The notes beneath the pieces are model-generated. The model had not been told where the DNA came from, did not search any database, and saw nothing but the letters and a program-made list of their open reading frames with translations. From contig NZ_WWCK01000003.1 of assembly GCF_009857435.1 (NCBI RefSeq), positions 248,001-312,000 of the forward strand: a stretch of DNA of 64,000 bases. The letters are read 5' to 3'. Both the position numbers and the translations under genes were made by a program. Of this stretch, positions 35,712 to 43,886 are shown piece by piece. Positions within the stretch are counted from its first letter, which is position 1. Each line of letters begins with the position of its first letter. The DNA is from Duganella rivi (GTDB lineage: Bacteria > Pseudomonadota > Gammaproteobacteria > Burkholderiales > Burkholderiaceae_D).

Positions 35712-38710
35712 TTGCTGAACCAACGCCGCCACCAGGGCTGCTTCTTGCCGGCATAGGCGCGTGCGGCCGATAGCATCAACGTCACGCTGCTGCCTTGCCC
35801 GGGCGTGCTGTTGACTTCCAGCGCCGCGCCGATACGGGCGGCGCGCTCGCGCATGCCGACCAAGCCCCAGTGGCCTTGCGCCGGCGCCGGCGACATACCC
35901 TTGCCGTTGTCGCGCACTACCAGTGTGAATTGCTGCGGCGCGTAATTGAGCTGGATTTCGATCTGCGCCGCCTGCGCGTGCTGGTAAGCATTGCGCACTG
36001 CCTCGCAGCCGATTTCGCTAACCTCGTCAACGATGTGCGGCTGCAGCGCGGTGCGCGCACCACTGGCGGCCAGTGCGAACTGCACGCCGGGATAGCTGGC
36101 CGAGAGCAGGGCGGCGACGTCGCGCAGGCGGCTTTCCACCTCGTCGACATCGGCCGAGCGCAGCTCATGCACCTGGGCGCGGCCCTCGCTGATGCTGTCA
36201 CGCGCGCTGTTGAGCACCGCCGACAGCGATTTGCGGGCGGCGCTGTCATCGGGCAGCGTATCGACCGCCGCGTCGAGCCGCAGCACCACGCCTTGCACGC
36301 TTTGCAGGAAGGTGTCGTGCAGGGTGCGGGCGATGCGTTCGCGTTCGGCCAAGCGTACTTCCATCCTTTCCTCGAGCCGCGCGGTGACGATGCGCAGCCG
36401 GTACCAATAAAGCAGGTAAAGCAGCAGTGCCGCCGCCAGCACGCAGATCGCCTTGAACCACGGCGTTTGCGTGAAAGTGGCTGGAATCTCGAAGTCGACG
36501 GCCGCCGGCTGCTCGCTCCACAAGCCGTCTTCATTGGCGGCGCGCACGCGGAAGCGATAAGCGCCGGGACTCATATTGGTGTAGTAGGCGGCGCGGCGTG
36601 AACCGGCGTCCTGCCAATCGCTATCCGCGCCATCCAGGCGGTATTGGAAGCGCACCGCTTCCGGCTGGCGCAGGCTGGCAGCGGTATAGGTGAAGTTGAC
36701 GTTCGTCGACCCGGGAGGCAAGGCCAGCCCTGGCTGAATCTTGTAGCTGGCGGCGCCGGTATGTAGGCCTTCGAGTTTGGCGATCGGCGCTACTGCATTG
36801 CGCGGAATGGCGCGGGTGTCCAGCCGCAGGATGCCGGCGGTGCTGGATAGCCAGAGATTGCCATCCTTGTCCAGCCGCGCACTCGGATGGCGGCTGAACA
36901 GCATGGCCTTGCCGACGTAACCATCGCGCAGGCCGAATAGCTCGAAACGCAGCGGCAGCTCCGGGTTGGTCAAAGCAGCTTTCCAATCGGCGTGGCGCAC
37001 GTGAACCAGGCCCTTGCCGCCGTTCAGCCAGCGGTCGCCATCCGGGGTGACAACGAAGCCGGAAATCTCCTGCAGCACTTCCGGGTCGGTGGCAGTCAAC
37101 AGTTGAAAGCTGCCCTCGATGAAAACCGCCAAGCCCTGGTCGCCGGCGACGACGGTATCCTCTTCAGAGAAGAGGCCAGTGGGAGTGCCGATTATGGGAG
37201 ACGGATAGGCCGTCAGCTTGTCGTTTTCATCGAGTAGTTCAACGGTGTTGTCGCCGGTGGCCATCCACATCTGTCCTGGCTTGTTGCCGGCCACGCCCAG
37301 GACGATGCGCTTCGGGATATTAAACTTGGCGCGTGGCAGCCATTGACCGTTCACACGCGCTATCAGGCCGGTTTGTTTGCCCATGAGCCAAAGGCGCTTG
37401 CCGTCATCGGTGACGCCCCATGGCTCGATGGCTTGCGGTTTTCCGTCGGGGCCGGGGATGGCGGGGTAGGCGATTTTTTCAACCTTGCCCTGGTGGCGGC
37501 GCTCGATGTCGTAAGCGCCAACGAGCAGCAGGGCGCCGCCAAAATCGGTGCTGACGAGGAACGCTGGCGTCGGGTCGCGTTCGGGTTCTGCGCCGCCTTT
37601 CATGCGCCACACTGCTGCATTAAACGGATCGGAGACCCAGGTTTGGCCAGTATCGTCCGTGACCATGCTCGAAGCAGTGCGGCTGCTGGAGATGCGGATA
37701 CGCTGCAGACGGTTGTCGCGGTAGCGATCCAGGCCATCCAGCGTCGCTACCCAGATATTGTGCTCACGGTCTTCAAGTATGGCGTTACCGGCGTAATTGG
37801 TCGTGCCCGGAGCAGGCTTGAGCTGTGCCGGTGCTTGCGGCGCCGGGATAATGACGGAGGTGCTGGCCACCACCGGCGCTGGCGTGACGCACATATCGTT
37901 CGGGCACTTGAGCTGCCACAGGTTGCCGTCACGGTCAAAGCGAGCGACCCAGTCGGAGCCGAAGCCCGGTGCACTGCTCAAGTTGGGCGCGGCCATGCGG
38001 GCTGCGGGATCGGTGGGCGCCGGCAGCGCTTCTATTTTCTGAAAGTTGGCGCTCCAGATGCGGCCATCCGGTGATTCGATCAGCGAGGTTCGCATTGGCA
38101 GCTCGCGCACTGCTTCGAACTTGCCACTTGCACGGTCATACAAATACACGGCTTGCGCTCCGGCCACCCATATCCGCCCATAGCGGTCAATGCGCACATC
38201 GTGGACATCCCCTGGAAGGCCTTGCTCGGCGCCCAGTCGCTGCACCTTGCCTGGCTGGATGCGGAACGCGCCCCCGTGTGACACGGCCCATATATCGCCA
38301 TTGTCGTCAAATGCCAGTTGGGATACGGTAGGTAGTTTGCCGATGGAGACGATGTCTTCCAGCTTGCCGTTCGGATGCAGCACCGAGAGGCCGCCGCCGT
38401 AGAAATACGATAGCCACAAGTCGCCGTCTGGATGCGCGCGGATGAAGCCCACGCGGCTACGCGCGGTATTTTCAGCCAAGGGAAGACGGACTTTTTCGAA
38501 GCGCACGCCGTCGAATCGGTGCAAGCCATAGGGGCCGGTCATCCATAGCCAGCCGTCCTTGGTCTGGGCCATGCTGACGATTTCCGGCGGCGCGCCGTCC
38601 TTGGTAAGCCAACTGGCGCGGTTATAGTCGTGGAGAGGCGTGTGCGGAGTGAGCGCGCGCGCAAGGCACGGCAGCAGGGCAAGCAGCAGGAGGACGATAC
38701 GAGATAGCAT
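35708..38710 (-). CDS. Propeller-sensor histidine kinase 3
   Basis: 1000 residues. The signal peptide is MLSRIVLLLLALLPCLARA. The propeller begins DGWLWMTGPYGLHRFDGVRFEK and the Y_Y_Y domain contains RFQYRLDGADSDWQDAGSRR. HisKA_3 has His798 in RTLHDTFLQS, and the ATPase motif GHWGLVGMRERA is present. It is first in the three-kinase transcript (kinase 3, then 2, then 1), and its start lies 5 bases inside a large hairpin. The H-box and ATPase sequences are almost the same as in kinase 2. Ligands of such sensors are often polymers or small metabolites; no ligand can be named here. Confidence 0.9.
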   Translation of the reverse strand: MLSRIVLLLLALLPCLARALTPHTPLHDYNRASWLTKDGAPPEIVSMAQTKDGWLWMTGPYGLHRFDGVRFEKVRLPLAENTARSRVGFIRAHPDGDLWLSYFYGGGLSVLHPNGKLEDIVSIGKLPTVSQLAFDDNGDIWAVSHGGAFRIQPGKVQRLGAEQGLPGDVHDVRIDRYGRIWVAGAQAVYLYDRASGKFEAVRELPMRTSLIESPDGRIWSANFQKIEALPAPTDPAARMAAPNLSSAPGFGSDWVARFDRDGNLWQLKCPNDMCVTPAPVVASTSVIIPAPQAPAQLKPAPGTTNYAGNAILEDREHNIWVATLDGLDRYRDNRLQRIRISSSRTASSMVTDDTGQTWVSDPFNAAVWRMKGGAEPERDPTPAFLVSTDFGGALLLVGAYDIERRHQGKVEKIAYPAIPGPDGKPQAIEPWGVTDDGKRLWLMGKQTGLIARVNGQWLPRAKFNIPKRIVLGVAGNKPGQMWMATGDNTVELLDENDKLTAYPSPIIGTPTGLFSEEDTVVAGDQGLAVFIEGSFQLLTATDPEVLQEISGFVVTPDGDRWLNGGKGLVHVRHADWKAALTNPELPLRFELFGLRDGYVGKAMLFSRHPSARLDKDGNLWLSSTAGILRLDTRAIPRNAVAPIAKLEGLHTGAASYKIQPGLALPPGSTNVNFTYTAASLRQPEAVRFQYRLDGADSDWQDAGSRRAAYYTNMSPGAYRFRVRAANEDGLWSEQPAAVDFEIPATFTQTPWFKAICVLAAALLLYLLYWYRLRIVTARLEERMEVRLAERERIARTLHDTFLQSVQGVVLRLDAAVDTLPDDSAARKSLSAVLNSARDSISEGRAQVHELRSADVDEVESRLRDVAALLSASYPGVQFALAASGARTALQPHIVDEVSEIGCEAVRNAYQHAQAAQIEIQLNYAPQQFTLVVRDNGKGMSPAPAQGHWGLVGMRERAARIGAALEVNSTPGQGSSVTLMLSAARAYAGKKQPWWRRWFSK

Positions 38711-38714
38711 GGAT

Positions 38715-38753
38715 AATCCCGGAAGGCCGGCACATGCCGGAGCATCCGGGATT
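38715..38753. promoter_or_regulatory. Nested hairpin just before kinase 3 start
   Basis: An outer stem AATCCCGG / CCGGGATT (38715-38722 and 38746-38753) encloses an inner stem CCGGCA / TGCCGG (38727-38732 and 38735-38740). On the minus strand the structure ends four bases before the ATG at 38710, so it would cover the ribosome-binding region. It could act as a translational control element or as a dyad operator. Confidence 0.5.
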
Positions 38754-38755
38754 GT

Positions 38756-38777
38756 AACTTGGAACTGATACCAAGTT
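38756..38777. promoter_or_regulatory. Inverted repeat between kinase 3 and permease
   Basis: AACTTGG-N8-CCAAGTT (38756-38777) is a perfect 7-bp repeat. It lies just after the permease stop codon (38779) on the minus strand but has no T-tract, so it may serve as operator for the kinase transcript rather than as a terminator. Confidence 0.4.
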
Positions 38778-38778
38778 G

Positions 38779-40113
38779 TTAAGCTTTTTTAACGCCGAGC
38801 TTATATCCAAGGGCCAGTATGGCCAGCCATGCAGGGATCAGATATACCGACAGTTGCAAGTCCGGCGTCAGGTACATCACTACCAGAATGGCGGCGAGGA
38901 AGGCCAGGCACAGGTAGTTGGTCAGCGGGTAGCCCAGGCTCTGGAACGCCGTCACCTGGCCAGCCGCCTTCTTCTGCGCGCGGAAGCGCAGGTGGATCCA
39001 GCTGATCAAGCCCCAGTTGATGATCAGCGCCGATACGACGAGTCCCATCAAGAAGCCGAAGGCCTTGGCCGGCATGAAGTAGTTGACTGCCACGCAGATG
39101 CCGGTGGCCACCGCCGACACGCCGAGCGCCGTCAAGGGCACGCCGCGCGCGTTGACTTTCAGTAGCGATTGCGGTGCGTTGCCTTGCTTGGCCAGGCCGT
39201 ACAGCATGCGGGTATTCGAGTACACGCCGCTGTTGTAGACTGACAGCGCGGCGGTCAGCACCACCACGTTCAGCACATGCGCCACCAGGTTGCTGTTCAG
39301 CGCATGGAAGATCAGCACGAACGGGCTGCCGCTGGTGACCACTTTCTCCCATGGGTACAGCGACAGCAGGATGCCCAGCGCGCCGATGTAGAAAATCAGG
39401 ATGCGGTAGATCGCCTGATTAGTCGCCTTCGGAATGGAATGAGTCGGGTTGTCCGCTTCCGCCGCGGTGATGCCGATCAGTTCCAGTCCGCCGAAGGAGA
39501 ACATGATGACGGCCATCGCCATCACCAATCCGCTCACGCCGTGCGGGAAAAAGCCGCCATGCTGCCACAGGTTGGCCACCGTGGCCTGCGGGCCGGCGTC
39601 GCCGGAGATCAGCAGGTAGGCGCCGAACACGATCATGCCGACGATCGCCAGCACCTTGATAATCGCGAACCAGAACTCCATCTCGCCGAAGGCTTTGACG
39701 TTGAACAGGCTGATGGCGTTGATGATGGCGAAGAAGGCCAGCGCCGACACCCACGTCGGTACGGCCGGCCACCAGTATTGAATGTAGATGCCGACCGCCG
39801 ACAGCTCGGCCATGCTGACCAGCACATACAAGACCCAGTAGTTCCAGCCTGCCATGAAGCCGGCCCAGTGGCCGCAGTACTTGTCGGCGAAGTGGCTGAA
39901 GGAGCCGGCCACCGGTTCGTCTACCACCATTTCGCCCAGCTGGCGCATGATGAAGAAGGCTATCAGCCCGGCCACGCCGTAGCCGAGCAGCACAGACGGC
40001 CCGGCCATCTGGATGGTCTGTGCGATGCCGAGAAACAGGCCGGTGCCGATGGCGCCGCCCAGCGCGATTAACTGAATGTGCCGGCTTTTCAGGCCGCGCT
40101 TTAGTTCACTCAT
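38779..40113 (-). CDS. aroP: Aromatic amino acid permease (AroP-like)
   Basis: 444 residues with 12 membrane segments. The sequence LKRGLKSRHIQLIALGGAIGTGLFLG is nearly the same as the E. coli AroP N-terminus, and EPVAGSFSHFADKY, WVLYVLVSMAELSAVG, FGEMEFWFAIIKV and MFSFGGLELIGITAAEADNP repeat AroP/PheP signatures throughout. It imports aromatic amino acids by proton symport at the inner membrane. Related AAT-family members for other amino acids share much of this pattern, so substrate choice is probable, not certain. It is 41 bp downstream of the amidohydrolase start region and codirectional with the kinases below. Confidence 0.85.
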   Translation of the reverse strand: MSELKRGLKSRHIQLIALGGAIGTGLFLGIAQTIQMAGPSVLLGYGVAGLIAFFIMRQLGEMVVDEPVAGSFSHFADKYCGHWAGFMAGWNYWVLYVLVSMAELSAVGIYIQYWWPAVPTWVSALAFFAIINAISLFNVKAFGEMEFWFAIIKVLAIVGMIVFGAYLLISGDAGPQATVANLWQHGGFFPHGVSGLVMAMAVIMFSFGGLELIGITAAEADNPTHSIPKATNQAIYRILIFYIGALGILLSLYPWEKVVTSGSPFVLIFHALNSNLVAHVLNVVVLTAALSVYNSGVYSNTRMLYGLAKQGNAPQSLLKVNARGVPLTALGVSAVATGICVAVNYFMPAKAFGFLMGLVVSALIINWGLISWIHLRFRAQKKAAGQVTAFQSLGYPLTNYLCLAFLAAILVVMYLTPDLQLSVYLIPAWLAILALGYKLGVKKA

Positions 40114-40154
40114 CTGCCTTCCTATGCGAGATCAAAAATTGATTCTCGCATAAC

Positions 40155-41510
40155 TTAGTCTTCGTGCACAGGTAATGGCGTGAACTTGTAGTCGGCGCGC
40201 GCGAACTCGTGGCCGCGCTTGACGGTCAATATCACCGAGCGCACATTGGCGATGTCTTGCAGCGGATCGCGCTGGAGGAACACCATGTTGGCGTACTTGC
40301 CTGCTTCCAGCGTGCCGAACTCCTTCTGCTTGCCCAAGGCCTCGGCGGCATTGGCGGTGGCGGCGATGATGGCTTCCTGCGGCGTGAAGCCGACGTACTT
40401 TACCAGCTTTTCCAGTTCGTGATCGACGACCGGGAACGCGTCTTCGCCGGTGTTGTCGGTGTCGGTGCCGGCGATAATCTTGATGCCTGCCTTGTGCATG
40501 GCGCGGGTGATGTCGCCGGCCAGTTCGATGTGGCAGTGCGGGCCTTCGCTCTTGTACACACTAAGGGTAGCGTCCATGATGGTGCCGGATTCGGCCAGTG
40601 CGGCGATGTACTTTTTGATGCCCGGGTCTTCTGCGGTCAAGCCTTGGTACGATGGCTCGCCGTTATGGCCGTAGGCGGTTTTGCCTTGTTCGCGTACATG
40701 GCGGGCGATCATGCAGACGTGGGAGATAGCGGTCGCGCCCAGCGAATCGTAAGGCGAGGCAGGGTAGACCTGCATGTGCGTCCAGACCGGGAAGTTCTGC
40801 GATTTGGCTTCGGCGATCAGCTTGCGTACCAGGGTGCCCGGCAGGTTGGCATAGATTTTCATGCCGGTGGCGCCGGTGCCGCGTGCCTGGGCGATTGCCA
40901 GCGGCAGCTTGGTCTTGTCGTCCACTGCGTACAGCCACGGCACGGTTCCCGGCTGCGTGCCCAGTGCCGCGACCACGGTGCGCGGGTCTTTGAAAAAGCT
41001 CGGGCCGGCCACCAGCGAGGCATAGAACACGTCCGGCGATGGAATGCGGTTGAGCAGGGCGTCGCGCGACAGGCCTGCCAGTTCGCGGGCGTCGCCCGCC
41101 ATATCGCGCACGCCGGTGACGCCGCCGTAGATATTGCGCTTCAATTCCGCTTCCGCGTATGGGCGGTCTGGATTGGTGGCGTAGTGGACATGCGAATCGA
41201 TGAGGCCCGGCAGTACATACTGGCCTGCCACGTCGACGATGCGCGCGCCGTCTTTTTGCTGCGCGGTTAGTTGGGTGGTCGGCAGCACGGCTTCAATGCG
41301 GTCGTCTTTGACGATGATAGTCATGCCCGAGCGCGGGGCGGCGCTGGTGCCGTCGATGAGCGTGGCGCCGCTGTAGATTACGCGGCCCAGTGCCAAGCCG
41401 TTGAGTTTATTCAGGCGGTCTTGCTGGGTGTTGGCTTTCGGTTTCTCTTCCGCCGCGTGGACGGTTGCGAACATTACTGCGATGGCAATTGCTGCGTACT
41501 TCAAGTTCAT
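40155..41510 (-). CDS. Exported amidohydrolase-family hydrolase
   Basis: 451 residues from the ATG at 41510 (MNLKYAAIAIAVMFATVHA), a signal peptide. The metal-binding set of the amidohydrolase superfamily is complete: HxH in GLIDSHVHY, a carbamylation Lys in GATGMKIYAN, His in WTHMQVYP, His in ISHVCMI, and Asp in AGTDTDN. The TLIDGTSAAPRSGMTIIVKDDRIEAV beta-sandwich opening is typical of imidazolonepropionase/prolidase-like members (Sgx9260 type). It acts in the periplasm on a peptide or cyclic amide that is not known. It starts 2 bp after the dipeptidase stop, in the operon ridA-like, dipeptidase, amidohydrolase. Confidence 0.82.
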   Translation of the reverse strand: MNLKYAAIAIAVMFATVHAAEEKPKANTQQDRLNKLNGLALGRVIYSGATLIDGTSAAPRSGMTIIVKDDRIEAVLPTTQLTAQQKDGARIVDVAGQYVLPGLIDSHVHYATNPDRPYAEAELKRNIYGGVTGVRDMAGDARELAGLSRDALLNRIPSPDVFYASLVAGPSFFKDPRTVVAALGTQPGTVPWLYAVDDKTKLPLAIAQARGTGATGMKIYANLPGTLVRKLIAEAKSQNFPVWTHMQVYPASPYDSLGATAISHVCMIARHVREQGKTAYGHNGEPSYQGLTAEDPGIKKYIAALAESGTIMDATLSVYKSEGPHCHIELAGDITRAMHKAGIKIIAGTDTDNTGEDAFPVVDHELEKLVKYVGFTPQEAIIAATANAAEALGKQKEFGTLEAGKYANMVFLQRDPLQDIANVRSVILTVKRGHEFARADYKFTPLPVHED

Positions 41511-41511
41511 A

Positions 41512-42651
41512 TTAGCTCCATACTCCGTCGGCCGCACGCAGGAAGTTCGTGCCGAGGATTTTTTCAATGCGGCTGCTGCTATGGCCACGCTTGGCCAGCA
41601 AGTCGGCCAGCTTCCAGAATTTGTCTCTGCCCATCAGGTCAGGCAGGAAGGGCACGATGTCGGGCCGCTCGCCCGGCGCGCTAATGCCGGCGGCGCGGCG
41701 CTGGCGGACTTCTTCTTCCAAACCTTTCATATAGGTTGGCATATCGTCGATCTGGGGTACGGTGCCGTCGGTGCCGATGCCTACATGGTCTTCGCCGCAA
41801 ACGTTGATGGCGTGTTCGATGTGGGCGATCAGGTCAGCCGCCATTGGCTGACGGCCCACCGCCAGGAACGGCATGAAATAGATGCCGACAAAGCCGCCTT
41901 TTTCGGCAACCAGCCGCAATTCCTTGTCGGTCTTATTGCGCGGCAGGTCTGCCAGTGCACGGCAGCCGGTGTGGCTGATGATGATCGGGGCCTTGGATGC
42001 GGCGGCGGCATCGAGGCAGATTTGTTCGCCGCTGTGGCTCAAGTCGACGAGGATGCGGTTGCGGTTTAGTTCAGCTACCACTTCGCGGCCGAAAGGAGTG
42101 AGGCCTTTGTTGGTTGGAACCATCGAGCCGTCGCCCAGCTGATTCGCGCCGTTGTAGGTCAGCTGGATCACGCGTACGCCGCCCTTGGCGAAGCTCTCCA
42201 CGCGGCGTGCATCCTTGCCCATCATGGCGGCGTTCTGGAAGCCGAGGATCACGCCGATGCGGCCGTCGGCCTGCGCGCGCTTGATGTCGGCGGCGCTGCG
42301 CACCAGCAGCAGGTCGGCGGATTTTCTCTGGATGAAGGCGTTCCAGGCGTGGACGTCGGCTAGCGTTTTTTCATATGGATCACCGTCGCCGAAAACGTGG
42401 CCGATGGTCATGTTGAAGGCGTTCAGGCCGGAGGCCTTGGCGTCGGCCAAGGCGCGGGCGTCGATGCCGAAATCACTGGCGGCGCTATCGCGCAGCGCGG
42501 CTGACAGATTGATGTTGTCAATGCTGCCCAGCGCATCGATGATCAGCGGACGCTTGTCGCGCAGGGATGGTGCAGCGGCGAGGGCGGGGAGGCCCAGCGA
42601 GGCAACGCCTGCGGCGGCTGCGCTGTGCAGGAAGGTGCGGCGGCTGGTCAT
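41512..42651 (-). CDS. Tat-exported M19 membrane dipeptidase-like protein
   Basis: 379 residues from the ATG at 42651. The N-terminus TSRRTFLHSAAAAGVASLG is a twin-arginine signal. The barrel keeps VDLSHSGEQ and IISHTGCRALADLPRN, which hold the second-metal histidines of the renal dipeptidase (M19) family, and the DHVGIGTDG Asp near the C-terminus. The usual N-terminal HxD (DGHNDLP) is DALGSIDNINL, and the bridging Glu (IEGG) is GFQNA. Binuclear zinc is therefore doubtful. It may be a distinct M19 branch acting on other amide or dipeptide substrates in the periplasm. Its ATG overlaps the preceding stop (ATGA). Confidence 0.8.
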   Translation of the reverse strand: MTSRRTFLHSAAAAGVASLGLPALAAAPSLRDKRPLIIDALGSIDNINLSAALRDSAASDFGIDARALADAKASGLNAFNMTIGHVFGDGDPYEKTLADVHAWNAFIQRKSADLLLVRSAADIKRAQADGRIGVILGFQNAAMMGKDARRVESFAKGGVRVIQLTYNGANQLGDGSMVPTNKGLTPFGREVVAELNRNRILVDLSHSGEQICLDAAAASKAPIIISHTGCRALADLPRNKTDKELRLVAEKGGFVGIYFMPFLAVGRQPMAADLIAHIEHAINVCGEDHVGIGTDGTVPQIDDMPTYMKGLEEEVRQRRAAGISAPGERPDIVPFLPDLMGRDKFWKLADLLAKRGHSSSRIEKILGTNFLRAADGVWS

Positions 42652-43094
42652 TTGGCTACCGGCGCGTAGGCCATGCATTCAACTTCGATTTCGCCACCGA
42701 GTGCGAGACCGTTGGCGCCGAGCGCGCTGCGTGCCGGCAGGCGGTTCGGCTTGAAGTAGCTGACGTAGATTTTATTGAAGTCCGCCCACTTGTTCATGTC
42801 CGCGATCATGATGGTGCACTTGACGACGTTGTCCATGCCAAGGCCCATGCCTTTCAGGATGTCGGCCACGTTGTCCATCGCCTTTCGTGATTGCGCTTCA
42901 AAGCCGCCGGCCACCAAGCCCTTGTCGTCGGTGCCCAATTGGCCAGAGAGGAAGACGTAGTCGCCAGTGCGAACCGCCAGCGAGAACGGGCGTCCGGGCG
43001 GATTGCCCTTGTTGTAGAACTCCGCATCGGCGGCGTGGGCGAAGCCTGCGCTGACCAGCAGCGCCAAGGCGGCGGTGAGGCGTTTGAATGTCAT
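42648..43094 (-). CDS. Exported RidA-family protein
   Basis: 148 residues from the ATG at 43094, with AAGGAGAT upstream on the minus strand. A signal peptide (MTFKRLTAALALLVSAGFAHA) precedes the RidA fold. The segments RTGDYVFLSGQLG, SRKAMDNVADILKGMG and RLPARSALGANGLALGGEIEVECMA contain the Arg of RidA enzymes that hydrolyse 2-aminoacrylate and other imines. Cytoplasmic RidA is common; a periplasmic copy is less so and fits breakdown of D-amino acids or dipeptides outside the cell. It is first in the operon with the M19 dipeptidase and amidohydrolase, divergent from the DauR-like regulator. Confidence 0.83.
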   Translation of the reverse strand: MTFKRLTAALALLVSAGFAHAADAEFYNKGNPPGRPFSLAVRTGDYVFLSGQLGTDDKGLVAGGFEAQSRKAMDNVADILKGMGLGMDNVVKCTIMIADMNKWADFNKIYVSYFKPNRLPARSALGANGLALGGEIEVECMAYAPVAK

Positions 43095-43120
43095 GGCGAT
43101 CTCCTTATCCCGAAAAATTA

Positions 43121-43173
43121 TAAACAGTTTGTTTAAAAAGTGGGAAAATAAACGCATTAATCAACAAATTGTT
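43121..43173. promoter_or_regulatory. Paired AACA-N3-TGTT operators in divergent promoter
   Basis: Two copies of the same 11-bp dyad AACA-N3-TGTT occur at 43123-43133 (inside the perfect TAAACA-GTT-TGTTTA) and 43163-43173. They are exactly 40 bp apart, about four helical turns, in the 87 bp between the RidA operon and the DauR-like gene. This suggests a dimer-of-dimers repressor, probably the adjacent regulator. Confidence 0.6.
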
Positions 43174-43181
43174 AGATTTTG

Positions 43182-43883
43182 ATGAAAGCTGTTTCATTGG
43201 CCGCCGAGCGCGCGGCCGTAATCAATGCCTTGCGGCCGGTGGTGCCGATGCTGGCGGCCATGGCGGGGCCGCATTTGGAAGTGGTGCTGCACGATGTGAG
43301 CAAGCCGGAAAACTCGGTGATCGCCATCGCCAATGGTCATATCTCGGGGCGCAGCGTGGGCAGCTCGGTGCTGGAAGGGCCGCAGAATGATCGCGGTTTT
43401 GCGGCGGCCACGCGTTTGAAATCAAAGGACGGCGCGGTGCACAGTCTCGTAGAGGATTATGTGACAGTGACGGCCGATGGACGCGAGCTGCGCTCGGCCT
43501 CGGCGATTTTCCGCGACGCGAGCGGCGAGCCGTTTGCCACCTTGTGCCTCAACGCCGATATGAGCGGTTTCCAGGCGGCGCATGGCTGGCTGTCGCAGAT
43601 GCTGAAGCCGATGGTGGCGGCTGTGACGCCAACGCCGGCCGTCGCACCGCCCGAATCGCAAATGGACACGCTAATGCAAGAGATCATCAGCGAAGCGGTC
43701 GGCCCCGGCGGCAGCGCCGAGACCATGAAGCGCGAAGAGAAAATCCAGGCCGTCGGCGCGATGCAGCGGCGTGGCCTGTTCATCGTCAAAGGCGGCGTAG
43801 AACGTGCCGCCGCCGCACTCCAGGTCTCCCGCTTCACCGTTTACAACTACATGGAACAACTGCGCCGCCGCGAGGAGGAGTGA
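43182..43883 (+). CDS. YheO/DauR-like PAS-HTH regulator
   Basis: 233 residues from the ATG at 43182; a TTG one codon upstream is less likely. Residues ~15-125 are the YheO-type PAS domain (PHLEVVLHDVSKPENSVIAIANGHISGR, then LCLNADMSG). The C-terminal HTH_22 is KIQAVGAMQRRGLFIVKGGVERAAAALQVSRFTVYNYM. DauR of P. aeruginosa represses D-arginine/D-lysine catabolism. Here it is divergent from the RidA/M19/amidohydrolase operon and convergent (3 bp apart) with a YfcC transporter, so a role in D-amino acid or dipeptide control is plausible. Two matching operators in the divergent promoter are its likely sites. Confidence 0.87.
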   Translation: MKAVSLAAERAAVINALRPVVPMLAAMAGPHLEVVLHDVSKPENSVIAIANGHISGRSVGSSVLEGPQNDRGFAAATRLKSKDGAVHSLVEDYVTVTADGRELRSASAIFRDASGEPFATLCLNADMSGFQAAHGWLSQMLKPMVAAVTPTPAVAPPESQMDTLMQEIISEAVGPGGSAETMKREEKIQAVGAMQRRGLFIVKGGVERAAAALQVSRFTVYNYMEQLRRREEE

Positions 43884-43886
43884 CTG

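Noticed and set aside
38756-38777. Rho-independent terminator for the permease gene
   Set aside because: The stem is perfect, but there is no T-run on the minus strand after it.
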